Positions 6,993-12,034 of a stretch of DNA of 12,349 bases are shown in pieces. Origin of the DNA: Aquifex sp. Lineage in GTDB: Bacteria > Aquificota > Aquificia > Aquificales > Aquificaceae. Both the position numbers and the translations under genes were made by a program. Each line of letters starts with the position of its first letter. Within the stretch, counting starts at the first letter, position 1. The notes beneath the pieces are model-generated. The model saw only the letters and a program-made list of their open reading frames with translations, did no database searches and was not told where the DNA came from. The DNA lies in the NCBI GenBank assembly GCA_015487405.1, contig WFPV01000209.1, forward strand, positions 1 through 12,349, in the 5' to 3' direction.

Positions 6993-7430
6993 CGCCTCCC
7001 CTATGTCCTCCCTTTCCACCTGTATGTTTTCGGGATTGTACATTCCTTCAACACCGTAAGAGGGCATGTAGGTGCCCATCTCCCTCTCCACCTCTTCCGC
7101 GCACTTAGCACAGTATCTCGTCCACGGAATTGCACAGAGCCTTGGCTCGGGAATTTCCTCCCCACAGTTCTCACAAATTCCGTAAACACCTTTATCTATC
7201 TTTTCTAAAGCGTAATCTATCTCTTTCAAGGTAGCCATCTCCACTTGGGAAAGGTTATCCAATAACTCTTCGGTGTAGGTCATCTGACCTATATCTTCCC
7301 AGTCCCTGGGCTCTTTGGATTCCTCTCCGAGCCTTTGTTGTGTTTCTTCCTTCTCAAAATACCTTTCCAATATCTTCGCTTTTTCTTCAAGGAGTTTTTT
7401 CTTGCATTTCTCCAAGAGTTCTTTATTCAT
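6990..7430 (-). CDS. DksA/TraR-family zinc-finger protein
   Basis: A 146-residue member of the DksA/TraR/YocK family. The N-terminal half is a charged coiled-coil hairpin (KELLEKCKKKLLEEKAKILE... and ...YTEELLDNLSQVEMATLKEIDYALEKI) with acidic residues near its tip (DWEDIG). The C-terminal zinc finger is GVYGICENCGEEIPEPRLCA...YCAKCAEE, with Cys86, Cys89, Cys107 and Cys110 in a C-x2-C-x17-C-x2-C pattern. DksA-like proteins enter the RNA polymerase secondary channel and, often with ppGpp, adjust promoter activity; whether this one does so is inferred. The tail after the finger (YMPSYGVEGMYNPENIQ) is longer than in E. coli DksA. It has a purine-rich ribosome binding site (GAGGAGGAGG) just upstream and its own likely promoter at 7461-7488. 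gatA follows after 13 nt. Confidence 0.9.
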   Translation of the reverse strand: MNKELLEKCKKKLLEEKAKILERYFEKEETQQRLGEESKEPRDWEDIGQMTYTEELLDNLSQVEMATLKEIDYALEKIDKGVYGICENCGEEIPEPRLCAIPWTRYCAKCAEEVEREMGTYMPSYGVEGMYNPENIQVEREDIGEA

Positions 7431-7460
7431 AGCCTCCTCCTCTCGCGTAATAAGAGAAAA

Positions 7461-7488
7461 AATATAAACTACTCTCTTTCTATTTCAA
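7461..7488 (-). promoter_or_regulatory. Putative promoter for dksA/traR-like gene and downstream genes
   Basis: On the minus strand TTGAAA (7488-7483) and TATATT (7466-7461) are 16 nt apart, each with one mismatch to the bacterial consensus. It starts just inside the ogg stop codon, and would give a leader of roughly 25 nt carrying the strong ribosome binding site at 7433-7442. This is the longest gap (49 nt) in the minus-strand run and a natural place for a new transcript. Confidence 0.5.
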
Positions 7489-8160
7489 AACTTTTTTTGT
7501 CTTGATATAAAAGATATAGAGGTCTAGCTCACCCATGCTCATTCCGAGCTCATCCGCCATCTTCTTTAGAGCTTCCTCCGCCTCTAAATACACCTTCGGT
7601 GTGATGGTTTTTACCTGCTTCAGGAGTCCGTTCTCCATAAGAAAGCGGGAGATGTGCCTGTCCACTATTGCGAGGTCAAGAATGCCTATGTTTCTCAAGA
7701 AGTGTGAAGCCTCCTTGTATCCGAAGCCTTTAATCTTATAGGGAGACTTTGAATCCGCGAGGAGCTGTCTCAGAACCTTAGGATTCTTTTCTTTTTTGAG
7801 GAGTTTCTGAATCTCGGGAAACTTCTTTCTCGCTTTTACAATTCTTTCCGCCCTTTGTTCCGCATACCTGTGTCCGAAATTCCTGAAGGTCTCGACAAGT
7901 TTCTCAAAACTTTTGTTCATAAATCCCTCGTCTCCGAGGTGAGCCTGGAGCTTTATCCCGAGCGTTGCTGAAGAGTTTGCGGTCAAAAGACAAAAGCAGA
8001 GCTCTGAAAAAATTCCCGCATCGTAATCTATATCAAGGAAAGGTCTAAAGTCGTAGTGAGTTTTTCCTTCTTTTCCGAGCATTTTGAACTCTTCTACCCT
8101 TCTATCTACGTAAGTTTTTACCTCGGGAATTACCTTTTTAATCTCCTCTATCGCCCGCAT
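7480..8160 (-). CDS. ogg: 8-oxoguanine DNA glycosylase/AP lyase, Ogg2 type
   Basis: A bifunctional glycosylase that removes 8-oxoguanine from DNA and nicks the abasic site. The 226 residues form one compact helix-hairpin-helix glycosylase without the C-terminal iron-sulfur cysteines of endonuclease III. Visible: FSELCFCLLTANSSA (family-typical start of the core), the hairpin IKGFGYKEASHFLRNIG with the expected Schiff-base lysine at 149, and LAIVDRHI with the catalytic Asp167. This matches archaeal/thermophile Ogg2 (for example the Methanocaldococcus enzyme) rather than eukaryotic Ogg1 or AGOG. The start overlaps the upstream secreted-protein gene by 23 nt and no good Shine-Dalgarno sequence is seen, so coupling is likely. 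The C-terminus ends in Lys (KTKKVLK) as commonly found in Ogg2, where it helps 8-oxoG recognition. Confidence 0.92.
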   Translation of the reverse strand: MRAIEEIKKVIPEVKTYVDRRVEEFKMLGKEGKTHYDFRPFLDIDYDAGIFSELCFCLLTANSSATLGIKLQAHLGDEGFMNKSFEKLVETFRNFGHRYAEQRAERIVKARKKFPEIQKLLKKEKNPKVLRQLLADSKSPYKIKGFGYKEASHFLRNIGILDLAIVDRHISRFLMENGLLKQVKTITPKVYLEAEEALKKMADELGMSMGELDLYIFYIKTKKVLK

Positions 8161-8566
8161 GCTTTTTTAATTCTAAGAGGTATTCAAGGATGTTGAGCTT
8201 TATCCTTCCAAAGGCTTCCTCTATCGCTTTTCTTCTTGGAATTTCCCCGTATGAGGCGTTTACGGAGTAGGGAACGGAGCTACTAAAGCTCTTTTCGTTT
8301 AGCTTTATATGCAAGTGTAAGATGTAACTACTAACCCTCTGGCGTGAAGATACAGAAATAGGTGTCTCAGAATAAGATACTTCTACGCTTACTTTGTCTG
8401 TGGTCTTGTAACAGGAAAATTTGAAGCCTGTTTCCAAAAAAAGGTTCTTTATATGGTGGTAAACTCTGTGAGCCACGTAAGGGTCTTCACCGGAGCCATG
8501 GAACTTTAAACATATCTCCCCACCGAAGGCAACCGAAATTAAAAAGAACCATATCAGGAGCCACAT
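8138..8566 (-). CDS. Secreted/periplasmic protein of unknown function
   Basis: A 142-residue protein I do not recognise. It begins with a hydrophobic signal sequence, MWLLIWFFLISVAFGGE, with probable cleavage near FGG; there is no lipobox. The mature part has a helix-like stretch (VAHRVYHHIKNLFLETG), beta-like strands (VSVEVSYS, SYILHLHIKLN), then SYGEIPRRKAIEEAFGRIK and a helix NILEYLLELKK. The alternation of a strand pair, an Arg-rich turn and a final amphipathic helix is loosely like LptE, the LPS-assembly partner, but no motif proves it. Two cysteines (CLKF and SCYK) could form a disulfide after export. It has a ribosome binding site AAGGAG about 8 nt before the ATG, overlaps the coaD end by 13 nt and the ogg start by 23 nt. 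Confidence 0.75.
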   Translation of the reverse strand: MWLLIWFFLISVAFGGEICLKFHGSGEDPYVAHRVYHHIKNLFLETGFKFSCYKTTDKVSVEVSYSETPISVSSRQRVSSYILHLHIKLNEKSFSSSVPYSVNASYGEIPRRKAIEEAFGRIKLNILEYLLELKKHAGDRGD

Positions 8567-9039
8567 CCGAACTTCTCCTTAAGTTTCTGCTTAACATAAG
8601 GGTGAACCATATCGTCTAAATTTCCGCAGTATGAGGCTATATCCCTCACGATTGTAGAGCTGATGTGTATGTATTCCTGAGACGGCATCATGAATATAGT
8701 TTCCACACCAGCGAGTCTAAAGTTAGTTAAAGCTATCTGTAGCTCGTACTCGAAGTCTGTAAAAAGCCTCACTCCACGGACAATTACGTTAATTCCTTCC
8801 TTTTTCATAAAATCCACGAGGAGTCCGTCAAAGCTTTTGACTTTTACGTTCTTAATACCTTCGGTCATTTTTTTGAACATGTTTACTCTTTCTTCTACGT
8901 CAAAGAGGAGGTACTTCCTGGGCTTTTTGGCAACTGCGACGATGACCTCATCAAAGATTTGGGCACTCCTTTTTACTATGTCAAGGTGTCCGTAATGGGG
9001 GGGGTCAAAGGTTCCGGGATAAACTACTCTTTTGTCCAT
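8554..9039 (-). CDS. coaD: Phosphopantetheine adenylyltransferase
   Basis: Transfers AMP from ATP to 4'-phosphopantetheine to form dephospho-CoA, the fourth step of CoA synthesis. At 161 residues it has the usual length. Nucleotidyltransferase-fold motifs are clear: YPGTFDPPHYGH with the HxGH signature at 15-18, the RGVR loop at 88-91, and HISSTIVRDIA (125-135), the ISSTxVR motif that binds ATP. The tail FGCGS is slightly extended and shares its DNA with the start of the next gene. The ATG lies inside the end of rsmD (16-nt overlap), a gene pairing (rsmD-coaD) that is common in bacteria and supports both assignments. Confidence 0.97.
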   Translation of the reverse strand: MDKRVVYPGTFDPPHYGHLDIVKRSAQIFDEVIVAVAKKPRKYLLFDVEERVNMFKKMTEGIKNVKVKSFDGLLVDFMKKEGINVIVRGVRLFTDFEYELQIALTNFRLAGVETIFMMPSQEYIHISSTIVRDIASYCGNLDDMVHPYVKQKLKEKFGCGS

Positions 9040-9485
9040 ATCGATAATAATGTATCACCGTATTGTCTTTCTTCCGGAGCGTTGAAGTGTTTCTTCTTTT
9101 CGTGTTCTAAAATGAAAACACCTCCCTCCTCAAGCTTGGATAGAGAGAGTTTTATTAGTCGCTCATAATCTTTATCGCTCAGTATGTAAGGAGGGTCTGC
9201 AAATATAACGTGGAACTTTTCCTGAGTTTTTTCAAGGAACTTGAAAGCGTTCCCGATAATTACTTTTCCCCCTTGGGTTTTCTTTCTAATTTCTTGAGCG
9301 AGTTTCTTGTTTTTTTCTACAAAGGTGACCTTTGCTCCTCTTCTTTCTGCCTCGAGTCCTATCTGTCCTGTTCCCGCAAAGAGGTCTAAGAATTTTAGCT
9401 CTGAGATATCGCCGAGTATGTTGAAGATTGCGTTTTTTACGATAGACTTAGTAGGTCTAAGGTAACTTAGATCCCTCTTTTTCAC
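9024..9485 (-). CDS. rsmD: 16S rRNA (guanine966-N2)-methyltransferase
   Basis: SAM-dependent methyltransferase of the RsmD family, expected to methylate G966 of 16S rRNA in the assembling small subunit. The 153 residues contain LRPTKSIVKNAIFNIL (the family's RPT-x-x-V-[RK]-x-A-x-F-N-x-L motif), the SAM-binding LDLFAGTGQIGLEAERRGA (33-51) and the catalytic DPPY at 97-100. It is shorter at the N-terminus than most RsmD proteins, lacking the usual 'MRIIGGxxkGrkL' strand. The start is GTG at 9485; an in-frame TAA lies only 12 nt upstream, so the short N-terminus is real unless the sequence has an error. No Shine-Dalgarno sequence is present, but TATAAT lies 8 nt before the GTG. It heads the minus-strand gene run. 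Confidence 0.93.
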   Translation of the reverse strand: MKKRDLSYLRPTKSIVKNAIFNILGDISELKFLDLFAGTGQIGLEAERRGAKVTFVEKNKKLAQEIRKKTQGGKVIIGNAFKFLEKTQEKFHVIFADPPYILSDKDYERLIKLSLSKLEEGGVFILEHEKKKHFNAPEERQYGDTLLSIWTKE

Positions 9486-9490
9486 TGAAG

Positions 9491-9500
9491 TGTATTATAC
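9491..9500. promoter_or_regulatory. Symmetric -10 element shared by divergent rsmD and speD units
   Basis: TGTATTATAC contains TATAAT on the minus strand (9499-9494, 8 nt before the rsmD GTG) and TATTAT on the plus strand (9493-9498, 15 nt before the AAGGAGG site of the upstream reading frame). One AT-rich near-palindrome could therefore start transcription in both directions. I see no convincing -35 on either side. Confidence 0.4.
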
Positions 9501-9525
9501 TTTTATTTTGCCCAAGGAGGCAGTT

Positions 9526-9612
9526 ATGCGACATGTAGGTTTTGAACGTCTCTTTAAAAATTTCTCAAGGGAGGATAGGAAATGGCAAAGACCCTCGGAC
9601 TGCATATCTTAG
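9526..9612 (+). CDS. Short upstream reading frame overlapping the speD start
   Basis: A 28-codon reading frame with a full-strength ribosome binding site, AAGGAGG (9514-9520), 5 nt before its ATG. It begins MRHVGFERLFKNFSRED and runs 31 nt into speD in another frame, ending in TAG. The last ten residues share DNA with the SpeD N-terminus. Its site is at least as good as that of speD itself (AAGGGAGG, 7 nt before ATG 9582, and inside this frame). This layout would make ribosomes on the small frame cover the speD start site, so it could be a leader peptide that tunes speD, or a small protein in its own right. I know no family for it, and no poly-codon stall motif is evident. Confidence 0.45.
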   Translation: MRHVGFERLFKNFSREDRKWQRPSDCIS

Positions 9613-9980
9613 CGGACCTCTACGGGGTAGAAGCGGACAAGATTGACCGTATAGAAGATATCAGAGAGCTCCTTGAAGGAGCTGTAAAGTACGCCAACCT
9701 CACCAAGATTTCTTCCCACTATTATCAGTTTCAACCTCACGGAGCTACCGGAGTTGTTCTCCTCGCAGAAAGCCACATTTCCATCCATACCTGGCCCGAG
9801 CACGGAATAGCCACCGTAGACGTCTACACATGTGGAGACCCATCCAAAGCTTACAAGGCAATGGACTACATCATATCCAAGCTTTCCCCCACCAGAGTAG
9901 ACAAGCAGGTTCACGACAGGGGAATCTTGGAAGAAAAAGAGGAAACAGAAAAGTTCCGAAGTATGCTCTTAAAAGTTTAA
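9582..9980 (+). CDS. speD: S-adenosylmethionine decarboxylase proenzyme, bacterial SpeD type
   Basis: Decarboxylates S-adenosylmethionine to give the aminopropyl donor for spermidine and the long or branched polyamines of thermophiles. The 132-residue proenzyme is of the short class I-b type. It cleaves itself between Glu63 and Ser64 in LAESHISIHTWPEHG, turning Ser64 into the pyruvoyl cofactor; His69 and Cys84 (VYTCGDP) are the expected processing and catalytic residues, at the same spacing as in the Thermotoga enzyme. The ATG has AAGGGAGG 7 nt upstream, embedded in the small upstream frame at 9526-9612. The C-terminal end (EEKEETEKFRSMLLKV) is charged, and its DNA forms one arm of an inverted repeat that closes after the stop codon. 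No speE or agmatine gene is in the window. Confidence 0.97.
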   Translation: MAKTLGLHILADLYGVEADKIDRIEDIRELLEGAVKYANLTKISSHYYQFQPHGATGVVLLAESHISIHTWPEHGIATVDVYTCGDPSKAYKAMDYIISKLSPTRVDKQVHDRGILEEKEETEKFRSMLLKV

Positions 9981-9999
9981 CACCTCTTCTGTTTCCTCT
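9938..9999 (+). repeat. Inverted repeat spanning the speD stop codon
   Basis: AGAGGAAACAGAA (9938-9950), inside the speD coding end, pairs perfectly with TTCTGTTTCCTCT (9987-9999), just after the stop. The 13-bp stem encloses a 36-nt loop containing the speD TAA. The loop is long and no U-run follows directly, so it is not a standard intrinsic terminator; it could be an mRNA 3' structure or a regulatory hairpin. The downstream arm ends immediately before the TATAAT at 10001. Confidence 0.4.
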
Positions 10000-10006
10000 C
10001 TATAAT
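9977..10006 (+). promoter_or_regulatory. Putative promoter for the gene at 10015
   Basis: TTAACA (9977-9982, one mismatch to TTGACA), an 18-nt spacer and a perfect TATAAT (10001-10006). The -10 ends 8 nt before ATG 10015, so the transcript would begin at or almost at the start codon. No Shine-Dalgarno sequence precedes the ATG, which supports leaderless initiation. The spacer holds the right arm of the speD inverted repeat. Confidence 0.55.
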
Positions 10007-10014
10007 TTACTCTT

Positions 10015-10512
10015 ATGAAGATATTACTAATTTTTTATGAAGATTTAGTTAAAAACAAGGAAGAAATCTTGTCCTTAATGCAAAAAAATTTCAGAATGAT
10101 AAGAAAATTTTTCGGGATAGATAACATATACGCGAGTATTACTTCCAATTTTTTAGAAGTTTTCAAGGCCTTTCCTGATATATGTTTGATAAATAATTTA
10201 AAGGGTACAATAAACTACGGAATTTATAAAGGCTTAAGAAAATTAAAGGAAGATAATGTTGTTATAGTAGATGCAGGAAAGGAAATTAAGGAAAGCATAG
10301 TGAGAAAAATTTTTCAGAGTGATAAGCCCTACATTTTCCTCAAAAATAGAAACTGGTACGGAGTAGCTTTTATTCCAAGAAGGGAAGTTTACTACGTTAT
10401 TAAGAGTTTTGAGCAAAATCCAGAGAAAGATATAATGGAAGCTTTCAATTTCTTAAGAAAGATTTATGGCATAGATTATGAGTCTATAGATATAAATACA
10501 CTAAATGGTTGA
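10015..10512 (+). CDS. Hypothetical protein, possible GT-A/nucleotidyltransferase-like fold
   Basis: A 165-residue protein I do not recognise. The start MKILLIFYEDLVKNKEE looks like a first beta strand and loop. In the middle, LINNLKGTINYGIYKGLRKLKEDNVVIVDAGKEI has the rhythm of the 'G-x-x-x-a-i-x-x-g-l-x-x-l...d-v-v-v-x-x-g-D' segment of MobA- or CofC-like nucleotidyl/glycosyl transferases, but the key metal-binding Asp would be replaced by AG and the N-terminal GGxxxRxG signature is missing, so an inactive or very divergent relative is the most I can suggest. It then has KPYIFLKNRNWYGVAFIPRR. The gene is visibly more AT-rich than its neighbours (many AAA, ATA, TTT and AAT codons). Its own promoter-like sequence ends 8 nt before ATG. 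Its TGA overlaps the ATG of the broken frame downstream. Confidence 0.7.
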   Translation: MKILLIFYEDLVKNKEEILSLMQKNFRMIRKFFGIDNIYASITSNFLEVFKAFPDICLINNLKGTINYGIYKGLRKLKEDNVVIVDAGKEIKESIVRKIFQSDKPYIFLKNRNWYGVAFIPRREVYYVIKSFEQNPEKDIMEAFNFLRKIYGIDYESIDINTLNG

Positions 10513-10873
10513 TGTGGATATTTTATTGATAACCTTTGTTGAGACCTTTGAGGGAGTTAAAAATCTCATAGGAGACGGAGAGCAAATGCAATCCTGCAGG
10601 AAGCGGGTAGACATAGTAGTCACAGATTACTTGAAAGCCTTATAGGAAAGCTCCCCGAAGTATGACGAGGTAAAACCAGAGAATCAGAAAATTCTAATCA
10701 GAAACGATATATTTACAGAGACTCTTAGGGAAAATATATAGGCAAATTCTCTGGTTGTATCCTTCTTTGGTAGGATTAGATAGAAAGATTTTATCAGTTT
10801 TATGTCCGATGAGAAGATAGTTTTGAAACCGTTAAGGGCGGAGGAGGAACTCATTGAGCTTGCTTACTCCTAA
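10505..10873 (+). pseudogene. Decayed gene with three in-frame TAG codons
   Basis: From ATG 10505, which overlaps the previous gene's stop by 8 nt as operon partners do, one frame reads 122 codons to a TAA at 10871 (followed by a second TAA). It is broken only by TAG at 10643, 10739 and 10781; there is no internal TAA or TGA, which would be unlikely for non-coding DNA this AT-rich. The segments read like protein: MVDVDILLITFVETFEGVKN, RKRVDIVVTDYLKAL, then NQKILIRNDIFTETLRENI, ANSLVVSFFGRIR and KDFISFMSDEKIVLKPLRAE. I do not recognise the family. The longest unbroken piece is the first 46 codons. The simplest reading is a recently inactivated gene; the stops could also be sequencing errors or, much less likely, amber codons that are read through. 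Confidence 0.6.
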
Positions 10874-11010
10874 TAAGAAATACAAAAAGAAATTTTTAAC
10901 TTTTTGCTTCTTCCTTTTCTGCAAAATCTAATTGATATATTATTCCACGGTAGTTCACAGGAAAACAGTCGCTGGAAGCCTCGTATCTGTGATATAGGGA
11001 GGAAAACGAC
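10874..11010. other. Gene-poor stretch between the decayed gene and the small minus-strand gene
   Basis: I see no intact gene, tRNA or array here. The frame of the decayed gene stays open beyond its double TAA until a TGA at 11063 and begins EIQKEIFNFLLLPFLQNLID, so the ancestral gene may have been longer. A short inverted repeat TCACAG...CTGTGA lies around 10956-10992, and ATAGG...CCTAT with a T-rich run follows near 10994-11014; both stems are too weak to call terminators. Confidence 0.4.
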
Positions 11011-11163
11011 CTATTTTTCTTTTTCTTCCTTTAGTGCTTTCTTCATACACTCTACTAGGAATTGAAGGAAGCTCTTATAATCATTATCTACCATCCACTT
11101 TATGAATTCCTTCCATAACTCCTTCTCTATCCTACAGGAAACGTAATTACTTAAAATAATCAT
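11011..11163 (-). CDS. 50-residue ribbon-helix-helix-like protein
   Basis: A small frame starting ATG at 11163 and ending TAG at 11011. It begins MIILSNYVSCRIEKELWKEF, continues with an IKWMVDNDYKSFLQFLVECM stretch, and ends KKALKEEKEK. A short strand (YVSCRIEK), a helix (ELWKEFIKWMVD), a turn (NDYKS) and a second helix (FLQFLVECMKKALKEEK) match the ribbon-helix-helix plan of small DNA-binding proteins such as CopG-type repressors and antitoxins, where 'V-x-x-R-I-x-x-x-L' is typical. DNA binding is inferred from this pattern only. No Shine-Dalgarno sequence precedes the ATG. It starts 13 nt from the divergent glyQ start, so any shared operator would sit on the glyQ promoter. No toxin partner is seen unless the decayed gene was one. 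Confidence 0.55.
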   Translation of the reverse strand: MIILSNYVSCRIEKELWKEFIKWMVDNDYKSFLQFLVECMKKALKEEKEK

Positions 11164-11169
11164 TAGAAT
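11164..11169 (+). promoter_or_regulatory. Possible -10 element for glyQ
   Basis: TAGAAT, one mismatch to TATAAT, ends 7 nt before the glyQ ATG and directly abuts the start codon of the divergent small gene. I see no -35 at the right distance. There is no Shine-Dalgarno sequence before the glyQ ATG, so a leaderless start is the likely reading. Confidence 0.3.
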
Positions 11170-11176
11170 ATTTCTT

Positions 11177-12034
11177 ATGTATTTTCAGGACATCATAATG
11201 GAGCTTCACCGCTTCTGGGCGGAAAAGGGATGTCTCATCTGGCAGCCCTACGACGTTGAGGTTGGTGCGGGAACGATGAATCCCGCAACTTTCCTGAAAG
11301 TTCTCGGGAAACAACCCTGGAACGTCGCCTACGTTGAACCTTCCAGAAGACCCCAGGACGGAAGATACGGGCAAAACCCCAACAGACTCCAGCACTACTA
11401 CCAGTTTCAGGTAATCCTCAAACCTGCTCCTGAGAATCCCCAAGAAATCTACTTAGAAAGCTTAGAAAGACTTGGGATAAATCCCTTGGAGCACGACATA
11501 AGGTTCGTAGAGGACGATTGGGAAAGTCCTACTCTCGGAGCGTGGGGGCTCGGTTGGGAGGTCTGGCTTGACGGAATGGAAATAACCCAGTTTACCTACT
11601 TCCAGCGGGCGGGAGGACTTGACCTTGATGAGATTTCCGTAGAAATAACCTACGGGATTGAACGTATAGCAATGTATATCCAAGAAAAGGACAGCGTATT
11701 TGATATAGAGTGGAAAGAAGGAATTACCTACGGTGATATATTTAAAAGACCCGAGTGGGAGTGGAGTAAATACAACTTTGAGCTTGCGGATGTGGATATG
11801 CTCTTTAAGCTCTACGAGATGTATGAAAACGAAAGTAAGAGACTCGTAAAGGAAGGCTTGATATTCCCCGCTTACGACTACCTGCTAAAGTGCTCCCATA
11901 CCTTCAACATCCTTGACGCGAGAGGAGCTATCTCTGTTCAAGAAAGGGCACGCTACATAAGGAGAATGAACAACCTGGCAAGAGAAATAGCAAAGCTCTA
12001 CTTAGAAGTTTTTGAAAATGCTAAAGGAACTTGA
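11177..12034 (+). CDS. glyQ: Glycyl-tRNA synthetase alpha subunit
   Basis: The catalytic alpha chain of the bacterial alpha2beta2 glycyl-tRNA synthetase, a class II enzyme that charges tRNA(Gly). At 285 residues it is of normal length. Family blocks are all present: FQDIIMELHRFWAEKGCLIWQPYD at the N-terminus, VEVGAGTMNPATFLKVLG, the class II motif 2 region AYVEPSRRPQDGRYGQNPNR, LEHDIRFVEDDWESPTLGAWGLGWEVWLDGMEI, and FTYFQRAGG...VEITYGIERIAMY (motif 3). I chose ATG 11177 because the residues before the internal ATG 11195 (MYFQDII) are conserved in this family. The beta-subunit gene glyS is not in the window. The end overlaps the start of rnc by 17 nt, so the two are probably co-transcribed and translationally coupled. 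Confidence 0.97.
   Translation: MYFQDIIMELHRFWAEKGCLIWQPYDVEVGAGTMNPATFLKVLGKQPWNVAYVEPSRRPQDGRYGQNPNRLQHYYQFQVILKPAPENPQEIYLESLERLGINPLEHDIRFVEDDWESPTLGAWGLGWEVWLDGMEITQFTYFQRAGGLDLDEISVEITYGIERIAMYIQEKDSVFDIEWKEGITYGDIFKRPEWEWSKYNFELADVDMLFKLYEMYENESKRLVKEGLIFPAYDYLLKCSHTFNILDARGAISVQERARYIRRMNNLAREIAKLYLEVFENAKGT

Noticed and set aside
10505..10873. TAG used as a sense codon genome-wide
   Set aside because: Several intact genes in the window end in TAG (HEPN, copZ-like, ogg, the small RHH-like gene), so TAG is a normal stop here. Recoding could only apply to a foreign element, and decay is simpler.
10874..11010. tRNA or CRISPR array in the gene-poor stretch
   Set aside because: No cloverleaf, T-loop motif or CCA end can be built, and there are no regularly spaced repeats.
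10990..11030. Intrinsic terminator ATAGG...CCTAT plus T-rich run
   Set aside because: The stem is only 5 bp with an 11-nt loop, and the T-rich run is the Lys/Glu-rich end of the small gene on the other strand.
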